Source: Paracoccus aminovorans (GTDB lineage Bacteria; Pseudomonadota; Alphaproteobacteria; Rhodobacterales; Rhodobacteraceae). From it: a stretch of 64,000 bases of DNA. A program made the translations under genes and the position numbers. Location of the stretch: contig NZ_KQ955208.1 in NCBI RefSeq assembly GCF_001546115.1, positions 1,685,686 through 1,749,685 of the forward strand, written 5' to 3'. This document shows positions 47,188 to 55,641 of this stretch, one piece after another (position 1 is the stretch's first letter; each line of letters opens with the position of its first letter). Below the pieces are notes generated by a model. The model had not been told where the DNA came from and searched no databases. It saw only the letters and a program-made list of their open reading frames with translations.

Positions 47188-47990
47188 CCCATGACCCGAC
47201 CCCCGACGCCCGCCACATCGGCCCGGTGCTGATGGACCTGAAAAACATCACCCTGCGTTTCGGCGGCGTGACCGCGATCAAGGACATCAGCTTCGACATC
47301 CGCGAGGGCGAGATCCGCGCCATCATCGGCCCGAACGGCGCCGGCAAATCCTCGATGCTGAACGTGATCTCGGGCTTCTACGTCCCGCAGGAGGGCGAGA
47401 TCTGGTTCGAGGGCAAGCGCCGCCCGGCGATGAAACCCTATGAGGTGGCGCGGCTGGGGCTGGCGCGCACCTTCCAGAACATCGCGCTGTTCGACGGCAT
47501 GTCGGTCCTGGACAACATCATGACGGGGCGGCTGAACAAGATGAACGCCCCGCTCTGGAGCCAGGCCCTGTGGTGGGGCCGGGCCGAGCGCGAGGAAGTG
47601 GAAAACCGCGCGCAGGTCGAGAAGATCATCGATTTCCTGGAAATCCAGAACATCCGCAAGACGCCCGTGGGCCGGCTGCCCTATGGGCTGAAGAAGCGCG
47701 TGGAACTGGCCCGGGCGCTGGCGGCCGAGCCGCGCATCCTGCTGCTGGACGAGCCGATGGCCGGCATGAACGTCGAGGAGAAGGAGGACATGTGCCGCTT
47801 CATCCTGGACGTGAACGACGAATTCGGCACCACCATCGCCCTGATCGAGCACGACATGGGCGTGGTCATGGATCTGTCGGACCGGGTCGTGGTGATGGAC
47901 TACGGCAAGAAGATCGGTGACGGCACCCCGGACGAGGTGCGCAACAATCCCGAAGTCATCAGCGCCTATCTGGGCGTGGAACACGCATAG
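47184..47990 (+). CDS. livG: Branched-chain-amino-acid-type ABC transporter ATPase (LivG-like)
   Basis: 268 residues with Walker A GPNGAGKS (49-56). The family LSGGQ signature is altered to LPYGLKKRVELARAL, and the Walker B is LLLDEPMAGMN. The C-terminal long helix EVRNNPEVISAYLG is typical of LivG. It overlaps the ligase gene by four bases. The substrate may not be an amino acid, given the adjacent CoA ligases. Confidence 0.87.
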   Translation: MTHDPTPDARHIGPVLMDLKNITLRFGGVTAIKDISFDIREGEIRAIIGPNGAGKSSMLNVISGFYVPQEGEIWFEGKRRPAMKPYEVARLGLARTFQNIALFDGMSVLDNIMTGRLNKMNAPLWSQALWWGRAEREEVENRAQVEKIIDFLEIQNIRKTPVGRLPYGLKKRVELARALAAEPRILLLDEPMAGMNVEEKEDMCRFILDVNDEFGTTIALIEHDMGVVMDLSDRVVVMDYGKKIGDGTPDEVRNNPEVISAYLGVEHA

Positions 47991-47999
47991 GGGGCGGGG

Positions 48000-48980
48000 A
48001 TGGAATTCCTTTACGCAAGCGAGGTCCTGGTCAACGGGCTGATGGCCGGGGTGATGTATTCGCTGGTCGCGCTGGGCTTCGTGCTGATCTACAAGGCCTC
48101 GGGCGTCTTCAACTATGCCCAGGGGGTGATGGCGCTGTTCGCGGCCATGACGCTGGTCGGCATCATGGAGGGCCGGGTGCCCTTCGCCCATCTGATCAAC
48201 GCGGCCTTCGGAACGCATGTCTCCAGCTTCGGCTGGACCGTGCCGGCGCTGCTGGGCATCGCGCTGACGGCGCTGGTCATGGTCGGCCTCGCCATCGCCA
48301 TCGAGAAGCTGGTGCTGAAGCACCTGGTCGGGCAGGAGCCGATCATCCTGTTCATGGCCACCATCGGCCTGGCGTGGTTCCTGGAAGGCCTGGGCGACGT
48401 GATGTGGGGCGCCGACGTCAAGACGCTGGACGTGGGCCTGCCGCAGGGCATCTCGGAAACCGCCGAGACGCTGACCAACGACTGGCTGGGCTATGGCTTC
48501 TTCATCGACAGGCTCGACATCTGGGCGGCGGTGATCGCGGCGCTTCTGGTCGCGGCACTGGTCGGCTTCTCGCAATATACCAAGCAAGGCCGCGCCATGC
48601 GCGCCGTGGCCGACGACCACCAGGCGGCGCTGTCGGTCGGCATCAGCCTGCAATTCATCTGGATCATGGTCTGGTCCATCGCCGGCTTCGTGGCACTGGT
48701 CGCGGGCATCATGTGGGGCACCAAGTCCGGCGTGCAGTTCAGCCTGTCGCTGATCGCGCTGAAGGCGCTGCCGGTGCTGATGCTGGGCGGCTTCACCTCG
48801 ATCCCCGGCGCCATCGTCGGCGGGCTGATCATCGGCATGGGCGAGAAGTTGTTCGAATATTTCGTCGGCCCCCTGGTCGGCGGCGCGACCGAGAACTGGT
48901 TCGCCTATGTGCTGGCGCTGCTCTTCCTCGTCTTCCGGCCGCAGGGCCTGTTCGGCGAGCGCATCATCGAGCGGGTCTGA
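48000..48980 (+). CDS. livH: Liv-type ABC transporter permease (LivH-like)
   Basis: 326 residues with eight or so hydrophobic segments. GLMAGVMYSLVALGFVLIYKASGVFNYAQG is the LivH signature. It follows livG by nine bases. A palindromic repeat separates it from livM. Confidence 0.87.
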   Translation: MEFLYASEVLVNGLMAGVMYSLVALGFVLIYKASGVFNYAQGVMALFAAMTLVGIMEGRVPFAHLINAAFGTHVSSFGWTVPALLGIALTALVMVGLAIAIEKLVLKHLVGQEPIILFMATIGLAWFLEGLGDVMWGADVKTLDVGLPQGISETAETLTNDWLGYGFFIDRLDIWAAVIAALLVAALVGFSQYTKQGRAMRAVADDHQAALSVGISLQFIWIMVWSIAGFVALVAGIMWGTKSGVQFSLSLIALKALPVLMLGGFTSIPGAIVGGLIIGMGEKLFEYFVGPLVGGATENWFAYVLALLFLVFRPQGLFGERIIERV

Positions 48981-49006
48981 AATGATGAAAAGATTCTATG
49001 CCTCCG

Positions 49007-49105
49007 GCGGGGATATTTGGGCAAGAAAGAAGCCGGGCGCGGCTTTGGTCTTCTTTCTTGTGAAAATATCCCGCGGGGGTGTGGGGGCGCGAAGCCCCCA
49101 CCAGC
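49007..49105. repeat. REP-like palindromic element, copy B (double), between livH and livM
   Basis: GGGATATTT-GGG-CAAGAAAGAA (49010-49031) and its inverted partner TTCTTTCTTG-TGA-AAATATCCC (49051-49072) form a large cruciform around a GC-rich loop. It is followed by the hairpin GTGGGGGC-GCGAA-GCCCCCAC (49081-49101). The right half matches copy C at 54.2 kb nearly base for base; the left half with AGCCGGG matches copy A inside thiZ. Confidence 0.85.
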
Positions 49106-49129
49106 CAGCAGCAAAGCCGGGAGGGGCGG

Positions 49130-50206
49130 ATGTTCTATCGTGAGGCGGGCGACTTCAAGACGAGCTATCGCGACGATGGCCAGACCTTCCCGATCCGGCT
49201 GGACCGCTGGGGCTATTACGCCATCCTGGCCGTGGCCTTCCTGGTCGTGCCGCTGGTCATCGACAGCTACTGGGCCAATGCGGTGCTGGTGCCCTTCCTG
49301 ATCTATGCCATTGCGGCCATCGGCCTGAACATCCTGACCGGCTATGCCGGCCAGGTCAGCCTGGGCACGGGCGGCTTCATGGCGGTGGGGGCCTATGCGG
49401 TCTACAAGCTGATGACCGCCTTCCCGGGCGTGCCGATCGTGATCCTGATCGTGGTCGCGGGCGCCGTTACCGCGGTGGTCGGCGTGCTGTTCGGCCTGCC
49501 CAGCCTGCGGATCAAGGGCTTTTATCTGGCCGTGGCGACGCTGGCGGCGCAGTTCTTCCTGGTCTGGCTCTTCAACAAGGTGCCGTGGTTCTACAACTAT
49601 TCCGCCTCGGGCCAGATCAACGCGCCGGAACGCACCATGTTCGGCTGGGCGATCACCGGGCCGGCCACCACGGCCTCGGCGAAATACCTGACCTGCCTGG
49701 TCTTTGCCGTCGTGCTGGCCTGGGTGGCGCGCAACCTGACCCGCGGCAGCGTGGGCCGCAAGTGGATGGCGATCCGCGACATGGACATCGCGGCCGAGAT
49801 CATCGGAGTGAACCCGCTGACCGCCAAGCTGTCGGCCTTTGCCGTCTCGAGCTTCTTCGTCGGCATCGCCGGGGCGCTGCTTTTCTCGGTCTACCTGGGC
49901 GCGGCCGAGGCCAGCGAGGCCTTCGGCATCAACAAGAGCTTCCTGATCCTGTTCATGGTCATCATCGGCGGCCTCGGCAGCATCTTCGGCAGTTTTGCCG
50001 GCGCGGCCTTCCTGGTCCTGCTGCCGGTGTTCCTGAAGAACGTGCTGGTGGCGCAACTCGGCTGGCCGACCGACCTGGCCGCCCATATCGAGCTGATGAT
50101 CGTCGGCGCGCTGATCGTCTTCTTCCTGATCGTCGAGCCGCATGGCCTCGCGCGGCTGTGGCGGCTGACGAAGGAGAAGCTGCGGCTCTGGCCGTTCCCG
50201 CATTAA
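49130..50206 (+). CDS. livM: Liv-type ABC transporter permease (LivM-like)
   Basis: 358 residues; start chosen at 49130 because GGGAGGGG lies just upstream, and the in-frame region before it is repeat DNA. About ten hydrophobic segments are present, and AIGLNILTGYAGQVSLGTGGFMAVGAY is diagnostic of LivM. Confidence 0.87.
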   Translation: MFYREAGDFKTSYRDDGQTFPIRLDRWGYYAILAVAFLVVPLVIDSYWANAVLVPFLIYAIAAIGLNILTGYAGQVSLGTGGFMAVGAYAVYKLMTAFPGVPIVILIVVAGAVTAVVGVLFGLPSLRIKGFYLAVATLAAQFFLVWLFNKVPWFYNYSASGQINAPERTMFGWAITGPATTASAKYLTCLVFAVVLAWVARNLTRGSVGRKWMAIRDMDIAAEIIGVNPLTAKLSAFAVSSFFVGIAGALLFSVYLGAAEASEAFGINKSFLILFMVIIGGLGSIFGSFAGAAFLVLLPVFLKNVLVAQLGWPTDLAAHIELMIVGALIVFFLIVEPHGLARLWRLTKEKLRLWPFPH

Positions 50207-50251
50207 CGACCGGATAACCGGCGCATGAAAACCCTTGGGGAGGAGACCAAG

Positions 50252-51532
50252 ATGAAACTGAAACTCGCAAGCCTGGCGCTGGGCGCCGTCATGGCGGCGG
50301 CACCGGCTATGGCCGACCTGGTGGTGCCGAACCTCAGCTATCGCACCGGCCCCTATGGCGCGAACGGCACGCAATATGCCGACGGGTTCAACGACTATTT
50401 CACCCTGCTCAACGAACGCGACGGCGGCATCGGCGGGCAGAAGGTGCTGACCCCGGAATGCGAGACCGCCTATAACACCGAAAAGGGCGTCGAATGCTAT
50501 GAGGCGACCAAGGGCAATGGCGCGCTGGTCTATAACCCGCTGTCGACCGGCATCACCTATCAGCTGATCCCCAAGGTCTCGGCCGACAAGATCCCGCTTT
50601 ATACCCCGGGCTACGGCCGGACCTCGGCCAAGAACGGCAAGGTCTTCGAATGGATCTTCAACGCGCCGGCGAACTATTGGGACGGCGCCTCGGTCGCGGT
50701 GAAATACCTGCTGGACCAGAACGGCGGCGACCTGAACGGCAAGAAGATCGCGCTGGTCTATCACAACTCGGCCTATGGCAAGGAGCCGATCCGCACCCTG
50801 CAGGAACTGGCCAAGAAGCACGGCTTCACCCTGACCGAGCTGCCGATCGACCCGCCCGGGCAGGAGCAGAAAAGCCAATGGCTGCAGATCCGCCGCGACA
50901 AGCCGGATTACGTCATCATGTGGGGCTGGGGCGTGATGAACCAGACCGCGATCCAGGAGGCTGCCAACATCCGCTTCCCGATGGAGAACTTCATCGGCAT
51001 CTGGTGGTCGGGCTCCGAGGTTGACGTGCTGCCGGTCGGCGCCGCCGCGAACGGCTACAAGTCGCTGACCTTCAACGGCGTCGGCACCGATTATCCGCTT
51101 TACGCCGACATGCAGAAATTCGTCGTCGAACCGGGCAAGGCCTCGCAGGGCGGGCAGTTCGTCGGCTCGGCGCTTTATTCGCGCGGCATGTATGCCGCCG
51201 TGGTCATCGCCGAGGCGATCAGGAAGGCGCAGGAACTGGCCGGCACCGCCGAGATCAACGCCGCCCAGTTGCGCGACGGGTTCGAGGCGCTGGACATCAC
51301 CCCCGAGCGCCTGACCGAGATCGGCCTGCCGGACTTTGGCCCCGAGATCAAGATGAGCTGCGACAACCACGGTGGCAGCGGCATGGCGCGGCTGCAGCAA
51401 TGGGATGCGGCGGCCAAGAAATGGACGCTGATCACCGAGTTCACCGCGCCGGATCAGGAAATCCTCGACCCGCTGATCCTCGAGGACAGCGAGGCCTATG
51501 CCAAGGAAGCCGGCATCACGCCGCGCTGCTGA
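50252..51532 (+). CDS. livK: Liv-type ABC transporter substrate-binding protein
   Basis: 426 residues with signal peptide MKLKLASLALGAVMAAAPAMA and a type-1 binding fold (NLSYRTGPYGANGTQYADGFNDYFTLLNERDGGIGG). GGGGAGGAG precedes the ATG. The protein has no strong similarity to a specific amino-acid binder that I can name; an organic or aromatic acid ligand is plausible from the CoA ligases. Confidence 0.85.
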   Translation: MKLKLASLALGAVMAAAPAMADLVVPNLSYRTGPYGANGTQYADGFNDYFTLLNERDGGIGGQKVLTPECETAYNTEKGVECYEATKGNGALVYNPLSTGITYQLIPKVSADKIPLYTPGYGRTSAKNGKVFEWIFNAPANYWDGASVAVKYLLDQNGGDLNGKKIALVYHNSAYGKEPIRTLQELAKKHGFTLTELPIDPPGQEQKSQWLQIRRDKPDYVIMWGWGVMNQTAIQEAANIRFPMENFIGIWWSGSEVDVLPVGAAANGYKSLTFNGVGTDYPLYADMQKFVVEPGKASQGGQFVGSALYSRGMYAAVVIAEAIRKAQELAGTAEINAAQLRDGFEALDITPERLTEIGLPDFGPEIKMSCDNHGGSGMARLQQWDAAAKKWTLITEFTAPDQEILDPLILEDSEAYAKEAGITPRC

Positions 51533-51539
51533 GCCCGCA

Positions 51540-51561
51540 CCCCGGCGGTCCGCCGCCGGGG
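51540..51561 (+). repeat. Hairpin after the binding-protein gene
   Basis: CCCCGGCGG-TCCG-CCGCCGGGG, a perfect nine-base stem, seven bases after the livK stop and ahead of livF. Such structures commonly protect the abundant binding-protein mRNA and reduce expression of the next gene. Confidence 0.65.
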
Positions 51562-51584
51562 CCACCCATGCAAGGGGAAAAGCC

Positions 51585-52409
51585 ATGTTCGACGCATCGC
51601 CCGACCGCGAGACCCTGCTCGAGGTCAACAATATCGAGGTGATCTACAACCACGTCATCCTGGTGCTGAAGGGCGTCAGCCTGTCGGTGCCCAAGGGCGG
51701 CATCACCGCGCTTCTGGGCGGCAACGGCGCCGGCAAGACCACGACGCTGAAGGCGATCTCGAACCTGCTGCATTCCGAGCGCGGCGAGGTCACCAAGGGC
51801 GCGATCAGCTATCGCGGCCAGCGCGTGCAGGACATGGACCCGGCCAGCCTGGTCAAGAAGGGCGTGATCCAGGTGATGGAGGGCCGGCATTGCTTCGAGC
51901 ACCTGACCATCGAGGAAAACCTGCTGACCGGCGCCTATACCCGCAGCGACGGCCGGGCCGCGATTGCCCGCGACCTGGAGATGGTCTATGCCTATTTCCC
52001 GCGCCTGAAAGAGCGTCGGAAAAGCCAGGCCGGCTATACCTCGGGCGGTGAGCAGCAGATGTGCGCCATGGGCCGGGCGCTGATGTCGCGGCCGGAATGC
52101 ATCCTGCTGGACGAGCCTTCGATGGGGCTTGCGCCGCAGCTGGTCGAGCAGATCTTCGAGATCGTCCGCGCGGTGAACGAGGGCGAGGGCGTCACCTTCC
52201 TGCTGGCCGAGCAGAACACCAATGTCGCGCTGCGCTATGCCCATTACGGCTATATTCTGGAAAGCGGCCGGGTGGTGATGGACGGCCCGGCCGAGGCGCT
52301 GCGCGAGAACCCGGACGTCAAGGAATTCTATCTCGGCATGTCGGATCAGGGCCGCAAGAGCTTTCGCGACGTGCGCAGCTATCGCCGGCGCAAGCGCTGG
52401 CTGGCCTGA
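51585..52409 (+). CDS. livF: Liv-type ABC transporter ATPase (LivF-like)
   Basis: 274 residues, Walker A GGNGAGKTT (45-53), signature region TSGGEQQMCAMGRAL, Walker B ILLDEPSMGLAP. The start at 51585 has AAGGGGA upstream; an earlier in-frame ATG lies inside livK. It completes a five-component transporter with livG, livH, livM and livK. Confidence 0.87.
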   Translation: MFDASPDRETLLEVNNIEVIYNHVILVLKGVSLSVPKGGITALLGGNGAGKTTTLKAISNLLHSERGEVTKGAISYRGQRVQDMDPASLVKKGVIQVMEGRHCFEHLTIEENLLTGAYTRSDGRAAIARDLEMVYAYFPRLKERRKSQAGYTSGGEQQMCAMGRALMSRPECILLDEPSMGLAPQLVEQIFEIVRAVNEGEGVTFLLAEQNTNVALRYAHYGYILESGRVVMDGPAEALRENPDVKEFYLGMSDQGRKSFRDVRSYRRRKRWLA

Positions 52410-52426
52410 GTTCGGAAAGGCACCCC

Positions 52427-53644
52427 ATGAGCTTCTATGACCAGTTGGAAACCCGCAGCCCCGAGGCGCGGGACAGGGATCTGGCGGCCGAACTGCCGCG
52501 CGCCGTGGCCCGGGCGCAATCCGCGCCGGGGCTGGCCGCGCTGCTTGCCGGCGTCGATGCGCCATCGGTGACCGGTCGCGCGGCGCTGGCCCGGCTGCCG
52601 GTGCTGCGCAAGTCCGAGCTTTCGGCCGCGCAGAAGGCGGCACCGCCCTTCGGCGGCTTCACCACGCGCCCGGCCGCGGATTTCGAGAACATCTTCCAGA
52701 GCCCCGGCCCGATCTATGAGCCGGGCCGGCGCGACGGCGACTGGTGGCGGCTGGGTCGCTTCCTGCATGCCGCCGGCATCGGCCCGGGCGACATCCTGCA
52801 GAACTGCTTCGGCTATCACCTGACTCCGGCCGGGATGATGTTCGAAAGCGCCGCCCGCGCGGTCGGCGCCGCGACCCTGCCGGCCGGCACCGGCCAGACC
52901 GAATTGCAGGTCCGTGCAGGCGTCGACATCGGCACCACCGCCTATGCCGGGACGCCCGACTACCTGAAGATCATCCTCGACAAGGCCGAGGAGATGGGCG
53001 AGCGCATGCGGTTCTCGCGCGCCGTGGTTTCGGGCGGGGCACTGTTTCCCAGCCTGCGCCAAGCCTATGCCGAGCGGGGCATCGCCTGCACGCAATGCTA
53101 TGCCACCGCCGACCTGGGGCTGATCGCCTATGAATCGCCGGCGCTCGACGGCATGATCGTGGACGAGCGCGTGATCGTCGAGATCGTCCGCCCCGGCACC
53201 GGCGACCCGGTGCCCGAGGGCGAGGTCGGCGAGGTTCTGGTCACCACGCTGAACCCCGACTATCCGCTGGTCCGCTTCGCCACCGGCGACCTGTCGGCGG
53301 TGCTGCCCGGCACCAGCCCTTGCGGTCGCACCAACATGCGCATCAAGGGCTGGATGGGCCGCGCCGACCAGACCACCAAGATCAAGGGCATGTTCGTGCG
53401 CCCCGAGCAGGTCGCGGCGCTGGTCGCCCGCCACGCCGAGATCACCCGCGCCCGGGTGGTGGCCGATCGCGCCGGCGACATGGACGTGATGACGGTGCTG
53501 CTGGAGACCGGCGCCCAGGACGCGGCGCGCTACGAGGGCGCGGTCTTCGACACGCTGAAGCTGCGCGGTCGCATCGAACTGGTCGCGCCGGGCTCGCTGC
53601 CGAACGACGGCAAGGTGATCGAGGACCGCCGCAGTTACGACTGA
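52427..53644 (+). CDS. Divergent phenylacetate-CoA ligase-like protein (PaaK family)
   Basis: 405 residues. The C-terminal half keeps family features: QCYATADLGLIAYES (A5-like), VRFATGDLSAVLPG, and NMRIKGWMGRADQTTKIKGMFVRPEQV. The N-terminal P-loop that PaaK enzymes carry (SSGTTGKPT) is replaced by IFQSPGPIYEPGRRDGD, so the ATP-binding site is altered. It may use a different binding mode, or may not be an active ligase. It lies 17 bases after livF. Confidence 0.75.
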   Translation: MSFYDQLETRSPEARDRDLAAELPRAVARAQSAPGLAALLAGVDAPSVTGRAALARLPVLRKSELSAAQKAAPPFGGFTTRPAADFENIFQSPGPIYEPGRRDGDWWRLGRFLHAAGIGPGDILQNCFGYHLTPAGMMFESAARAVGAATLPAGTGQTELQVRAGVDIGTTAYAGTPDYLKIILDKAEEMGERMRFSRAVVSGGALFPSLRQAYAERGIACTQCYATADLGLIAYESPALDGMIVDERVIVEIVRPGTGDPVPEGEVGEVLVTTLNPDYPLVRFATGDLSAVLPGTSPCGRTNMRIKGWMGRADQTTKIKGMFVRPEQVAALVARHAEITRARVVADRAGDMDVMTVLLETGAQDAARYEGAVFDTLKLRGRIELVAPGSLPNDGKVIEDRRSYD

Positions 53645-53722
53645 CGCCGGCGGCGCAAGGCTGGCCCTTCGGCCCGGCAGGGGCTATTCCCGCGCAGGAC
53701 ATGCGTCGCAAGGGGAAAAGCC

Positions 53723-54163
53723 ATGCCATATCTGCTGCTCGCCGGGCTGGTGACGCTGGCCGGGGTCTGCATCGCGGTCCAGGCGCCGATCAACGCGGCG
53801 CTGGGCCGCGGCGTGCAAAGCCCGCTGGCGGCCGCCGCCATCTCTTTCGGGGTCGGCTTCAGCATCCTGGCGCTGGCCGCCATCGGCCTGGGGCAGGGCC
53901 GGGCCTTCCTGCGCGCCGGTTCGATGGAATGGTGGATGTGGGCCGGCGGCGCGCTCGGCGCCTTCTATGTCTGGACCATGGTCTGGACGCTGCCGCGGCT
54001 CGGCGCGCTGACCGCGCTTTGCGCGCTGGCGCTGGGCCAGATCCTCGCCGCCATCCTCCTGGATCGCACCGGCGCCTTCGGCCTGCCCATCCGCGAGATC
54101 TCGTTGCCGCGCGCGCTGGCGGCGCTGATGGTCGGCGGCGGCCTGATCCTGTCCCGCTTCTAG
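53723..54163 (+). CDS. DMT-superfamily membrane protein (YdcZ/DUF606 type)
   Basis: A 146-residue protein with four to five hydrophobic segments, starting MPYLLLAGLVTLAGVCIAVQAPINAALG. It has one half of the ten-segment DMT fold, so it probably dimerises. GGGGAAAAG precedes the ATG. Substrate unknown. Confidence 0.8.
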   Translation: MPYLLLAGLVTLAGVCIAVQAPINAALGRGVQSPLAAAAISFGVGFSILALAAIGLGQGRAFLRAGSMEWWMWAGGALGAFYVWTMVWTLPRLGALTALCALALGQILAAILLDRTGAFGLPIREISLPRALAALMVGGGLILSRF

Positions 54164-54164
54164 G

Positions 54165-54220
54165 ACTTCTTTCTTGGAAAAATATCCACGGGGGCGTGGG
54201 GGCAGTCGGCCCCCACCAGC
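54165..54220. repeat. REP-like palindromic element, copy C
   Basis: TTCTTTCTTG (54167-54176) and AAATATCC, then a G-run and the hairpin GTGGGGGC-AGTCG-GCCCCCAC (54196-54216). It aligns with the right half of copy B over about 50 bases. It begins right after the YdcZ-type gene stop and may serve as that gene's terminator. Confidence 0.85.
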
Positions 54221-54242
54221 GACCGCGCCAGCCGGAACGGCA

Positions 54243-54276
54243 GAACGCCCGCCGCACAACCGCGCGACGGGCGTTC
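54243..54276 (-). terminator. Hairpin downstream of rpmJ
   Basis: GAACGCCCG and CGGGCGTTC are perfect nine-base arms around a 16-base loop, 24 bases after the rpmJ stop on the minus strand. No long T-tract follows. Confidence 0.5.
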
Positions 54277-54299
54277 GAAAACAGCGATCAAGCCGCGGA

Positions 54300-54425
54300 T
54301 CAGCCCTGGCGGGCCTTGAAGCGCGGGTTGGTCTTGTTGATCACATAGATCCGGCCCTTGCGGCGCACGATCTGGCAATCGCGGTGGCGGCTCTTGAGCG
54401 AGCGGAGCGAATTGCGAACCTTCAT
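54300..54425 (-). CDS. rpmJ: 50S ribosomal protein L36
   Basis: 41 residues, [20 protein letters not shown]... ending RFKARQG. This is the zinc-free long variant of L36: only one cysteine is present instead of the C-C-C-H zinc ligands. The ATG has AGGAGAAG upstream. It is not in the large ribosomal operon, as is usual for this variant. Confidence 0.95.
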   Translation of the reverse strand: MKVRNSLRSLKSRHRDCQIVRRKGRIYVINKTNPRFKARQG

Positions 54426-54477
54426 CGGTCTTCTCCTATCGCGGCGCATCGCTAGGTCGCGCCTTGAAAACGAAATA

Positions 54478-54497
54478 CCGCCGGCAGGCACCGGCGG
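54478..54497 (-). terminator. Terminator of tRNA-Val
   Basis: CCGCCGG and CCGGCGG form a seven-base stem with a six-base loop, 12 bases beyond the tRNA 3' end on the minus strand, followed by TATTTCGTTTTC. Confidence 0.7.
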
Positions 54498-54509
54498 CGC
54501 GAAACAGAA

Positions 54510-54584
54510 TGGTGGGCGGTACTGGGATCGAACCAGTGGCCACTACGATGTCAACGTAGTGCTCTACCGCTGAGCTAACCGCCC
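54510..54584 (-). tRNA. tRNA-Val (anticodon GAC)
   Basis: 75 bases including an encoded CCA end. The acceptor stem GGGCGGT pairs with ACCGCCC. The D-stem GCTC/GAGC, the anticodon stem CTACG/CGTAG with loop TTGACAT (anticodon GAC), and the T-arm ACTGG-TTCGATC-CCAGT are all intact. Confidence 0.97.
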
Positions 54585-54635
54585 ACGAACAGGTGATTCT
54601 GCGAGAAAACCCGCCGGATCGCCTTGGTCCGCGTG

Positions 54636-54664
54636 TCTATAGCCACCTCCTCCGGGGGTTTCAA
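54636..54664 (-). promoter_or_regulatory. Candidate sigma-70 promoter of tRNA-Val
   Basis: On the minus strand TTGAAA (54659-54664) and TATAGA (54636-54641) are separated by 17 bases. The start of mature tRNA is about 52 bases downstream of the -10 box. Good match by eye. Confidence 0.7.
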
Positions 54665-54764
54665 GCCCTCAATCGCCGGCTTTCGCGCTTGCGGTTCGCG
54701 GGCGAATGGCTTTCAGTCTTTCTGCCCGGAATCGACGCCGGGACCACGCGCGGAACCCTGGGGA

Positions 54765-55628
54765 ATGGACAGCGAAGACAGCGTATATGACCTGACAAGG
54801 CCGGACCGCTGGCAGGGCGGGGTGATCTTTGCCTCGCCGCATTCCGGCTGCGCCTATCCCGACTGGTTCCTGGCCGAATCGCGGCTGGACGCGCAGCAGT
54901 TGCGCTCCTCCGAGGATGCCTTCGTCGACCGGCTGATTCGGCGCGCGCCGGACCATGGCGCGGCGCTGCTGACCGCGCGGGTGCCGCGCTCGGTCGTGGA
55001 CCTGAACCGGGGCCCCGAGGAGATCGACCCGCTGGTGGTGCAGGGCGCCACGCCGCCCGCGATGAACCCGCGCATCATGGCCGGGCTGGGGGTGATCCCC
55101 CGCGTCGTCTCGCAGGGGCGTTCCATCCACGACCGGCCGATGCCGCGGGCCGAGGCCGAAAGCCGGCTCGCGCGCTTCTGGCATCCCTATCACCGCGCGC
55201 TTTCGGGCCTGATCGACGAGGCGGTGGCGCGCTTCGGCGGCGCGGTGCTGATCGACATGCATTCCATGCCGCGCGACGCGCTGGCGCATCTGCCGCGCCC
55301 GCGACCGGACATGGTGCTGGGCGACCGCAACGGCGCCTCGGCCGCGCCCCGCATCAGCGCCGCCGTGGCCGAGGCCGCCACGGCCGAGGGCTTCCGCGTC
55401 CGCCGCAACTCGCCCTTTGCCGGCGCCTATGTCACCGCGACCTATGGCAGGCCGCGCGACAATATCCATGTCGTGCAGCTGGAACTGGACCGCTCGCTTT
55501 ACATGGACGAGGGCCGGATCGAGCCGCGCGCCGACTTCGCGCAGTTCGAGGCCCGCTTCGCCCGTGTCGTCGCGCGGCTGGCCCGGCTGCGACCGGATGC
55601 GACCGACGGCGCCATCGCCGCCGAATAG
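54765..55628 (+). CDS. N-formylglutamate amidohydrolase family protein
   Basis: Members remove formyl groups from N-formylglutamate or related amides. It has 287 residues starting MDSEDSVYDL; motifs FASPHSG (H26), VVDLNRGPEEIDP, LIDMHSMP and NSPFAGAYVTATYG are the metal-binding and active-site regions. No other hut genes are near, so a role in histidine degradation is not supported here. Confidence 0.87.
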   Translation: MDSEDSVYDLTRPDRWQGGVIFASPHSGCAYPDWFLAESRLDAQQLRSSEDAFVDRLIRRAPDHGAALLTARVPRSVVDLNRGPEEIDPLVVQGATPPAMNPRIMAGLGVIPRVVSQGRSIHDRPMPRAEAESRLARFWHPYHRALSGLIDEAVARFGGAVLIDMHSMPRDALAHLPRPRPDMVLGDRNGASAAPRISAAVAEAATAEGFRVRRNSPFAGAYVTATYGRPRDNIHVVQLELDRSLYMDEGRIEPRADFAQFEARFARVVARLARLRPDATDGAIAAE

Positions 55629-55641
55629 AAAAGGACTGCCG

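Noticed and set aside
48905..51631. Long open frame on the minus strand, about 900 codons, opposite livM-livK-livF
   Set aside because: It is His/Arg/Gln/Gly-rich with no domain, and is the antisense shadow of well-supported genes in GC-rich DNA. The same holds for the long minus-strand frames opposite clpB, the lut-like cluster and xoxF.
54585..54764. Longer N-terminus for the N-formylglutamate amidohydrolase starting at 54624
   Set aside because: The extra 47 codons cross the tRNA promoter and read as non-coding (Ser/Arg/Pro-rich); the family N-terminus begins at the later ATG.
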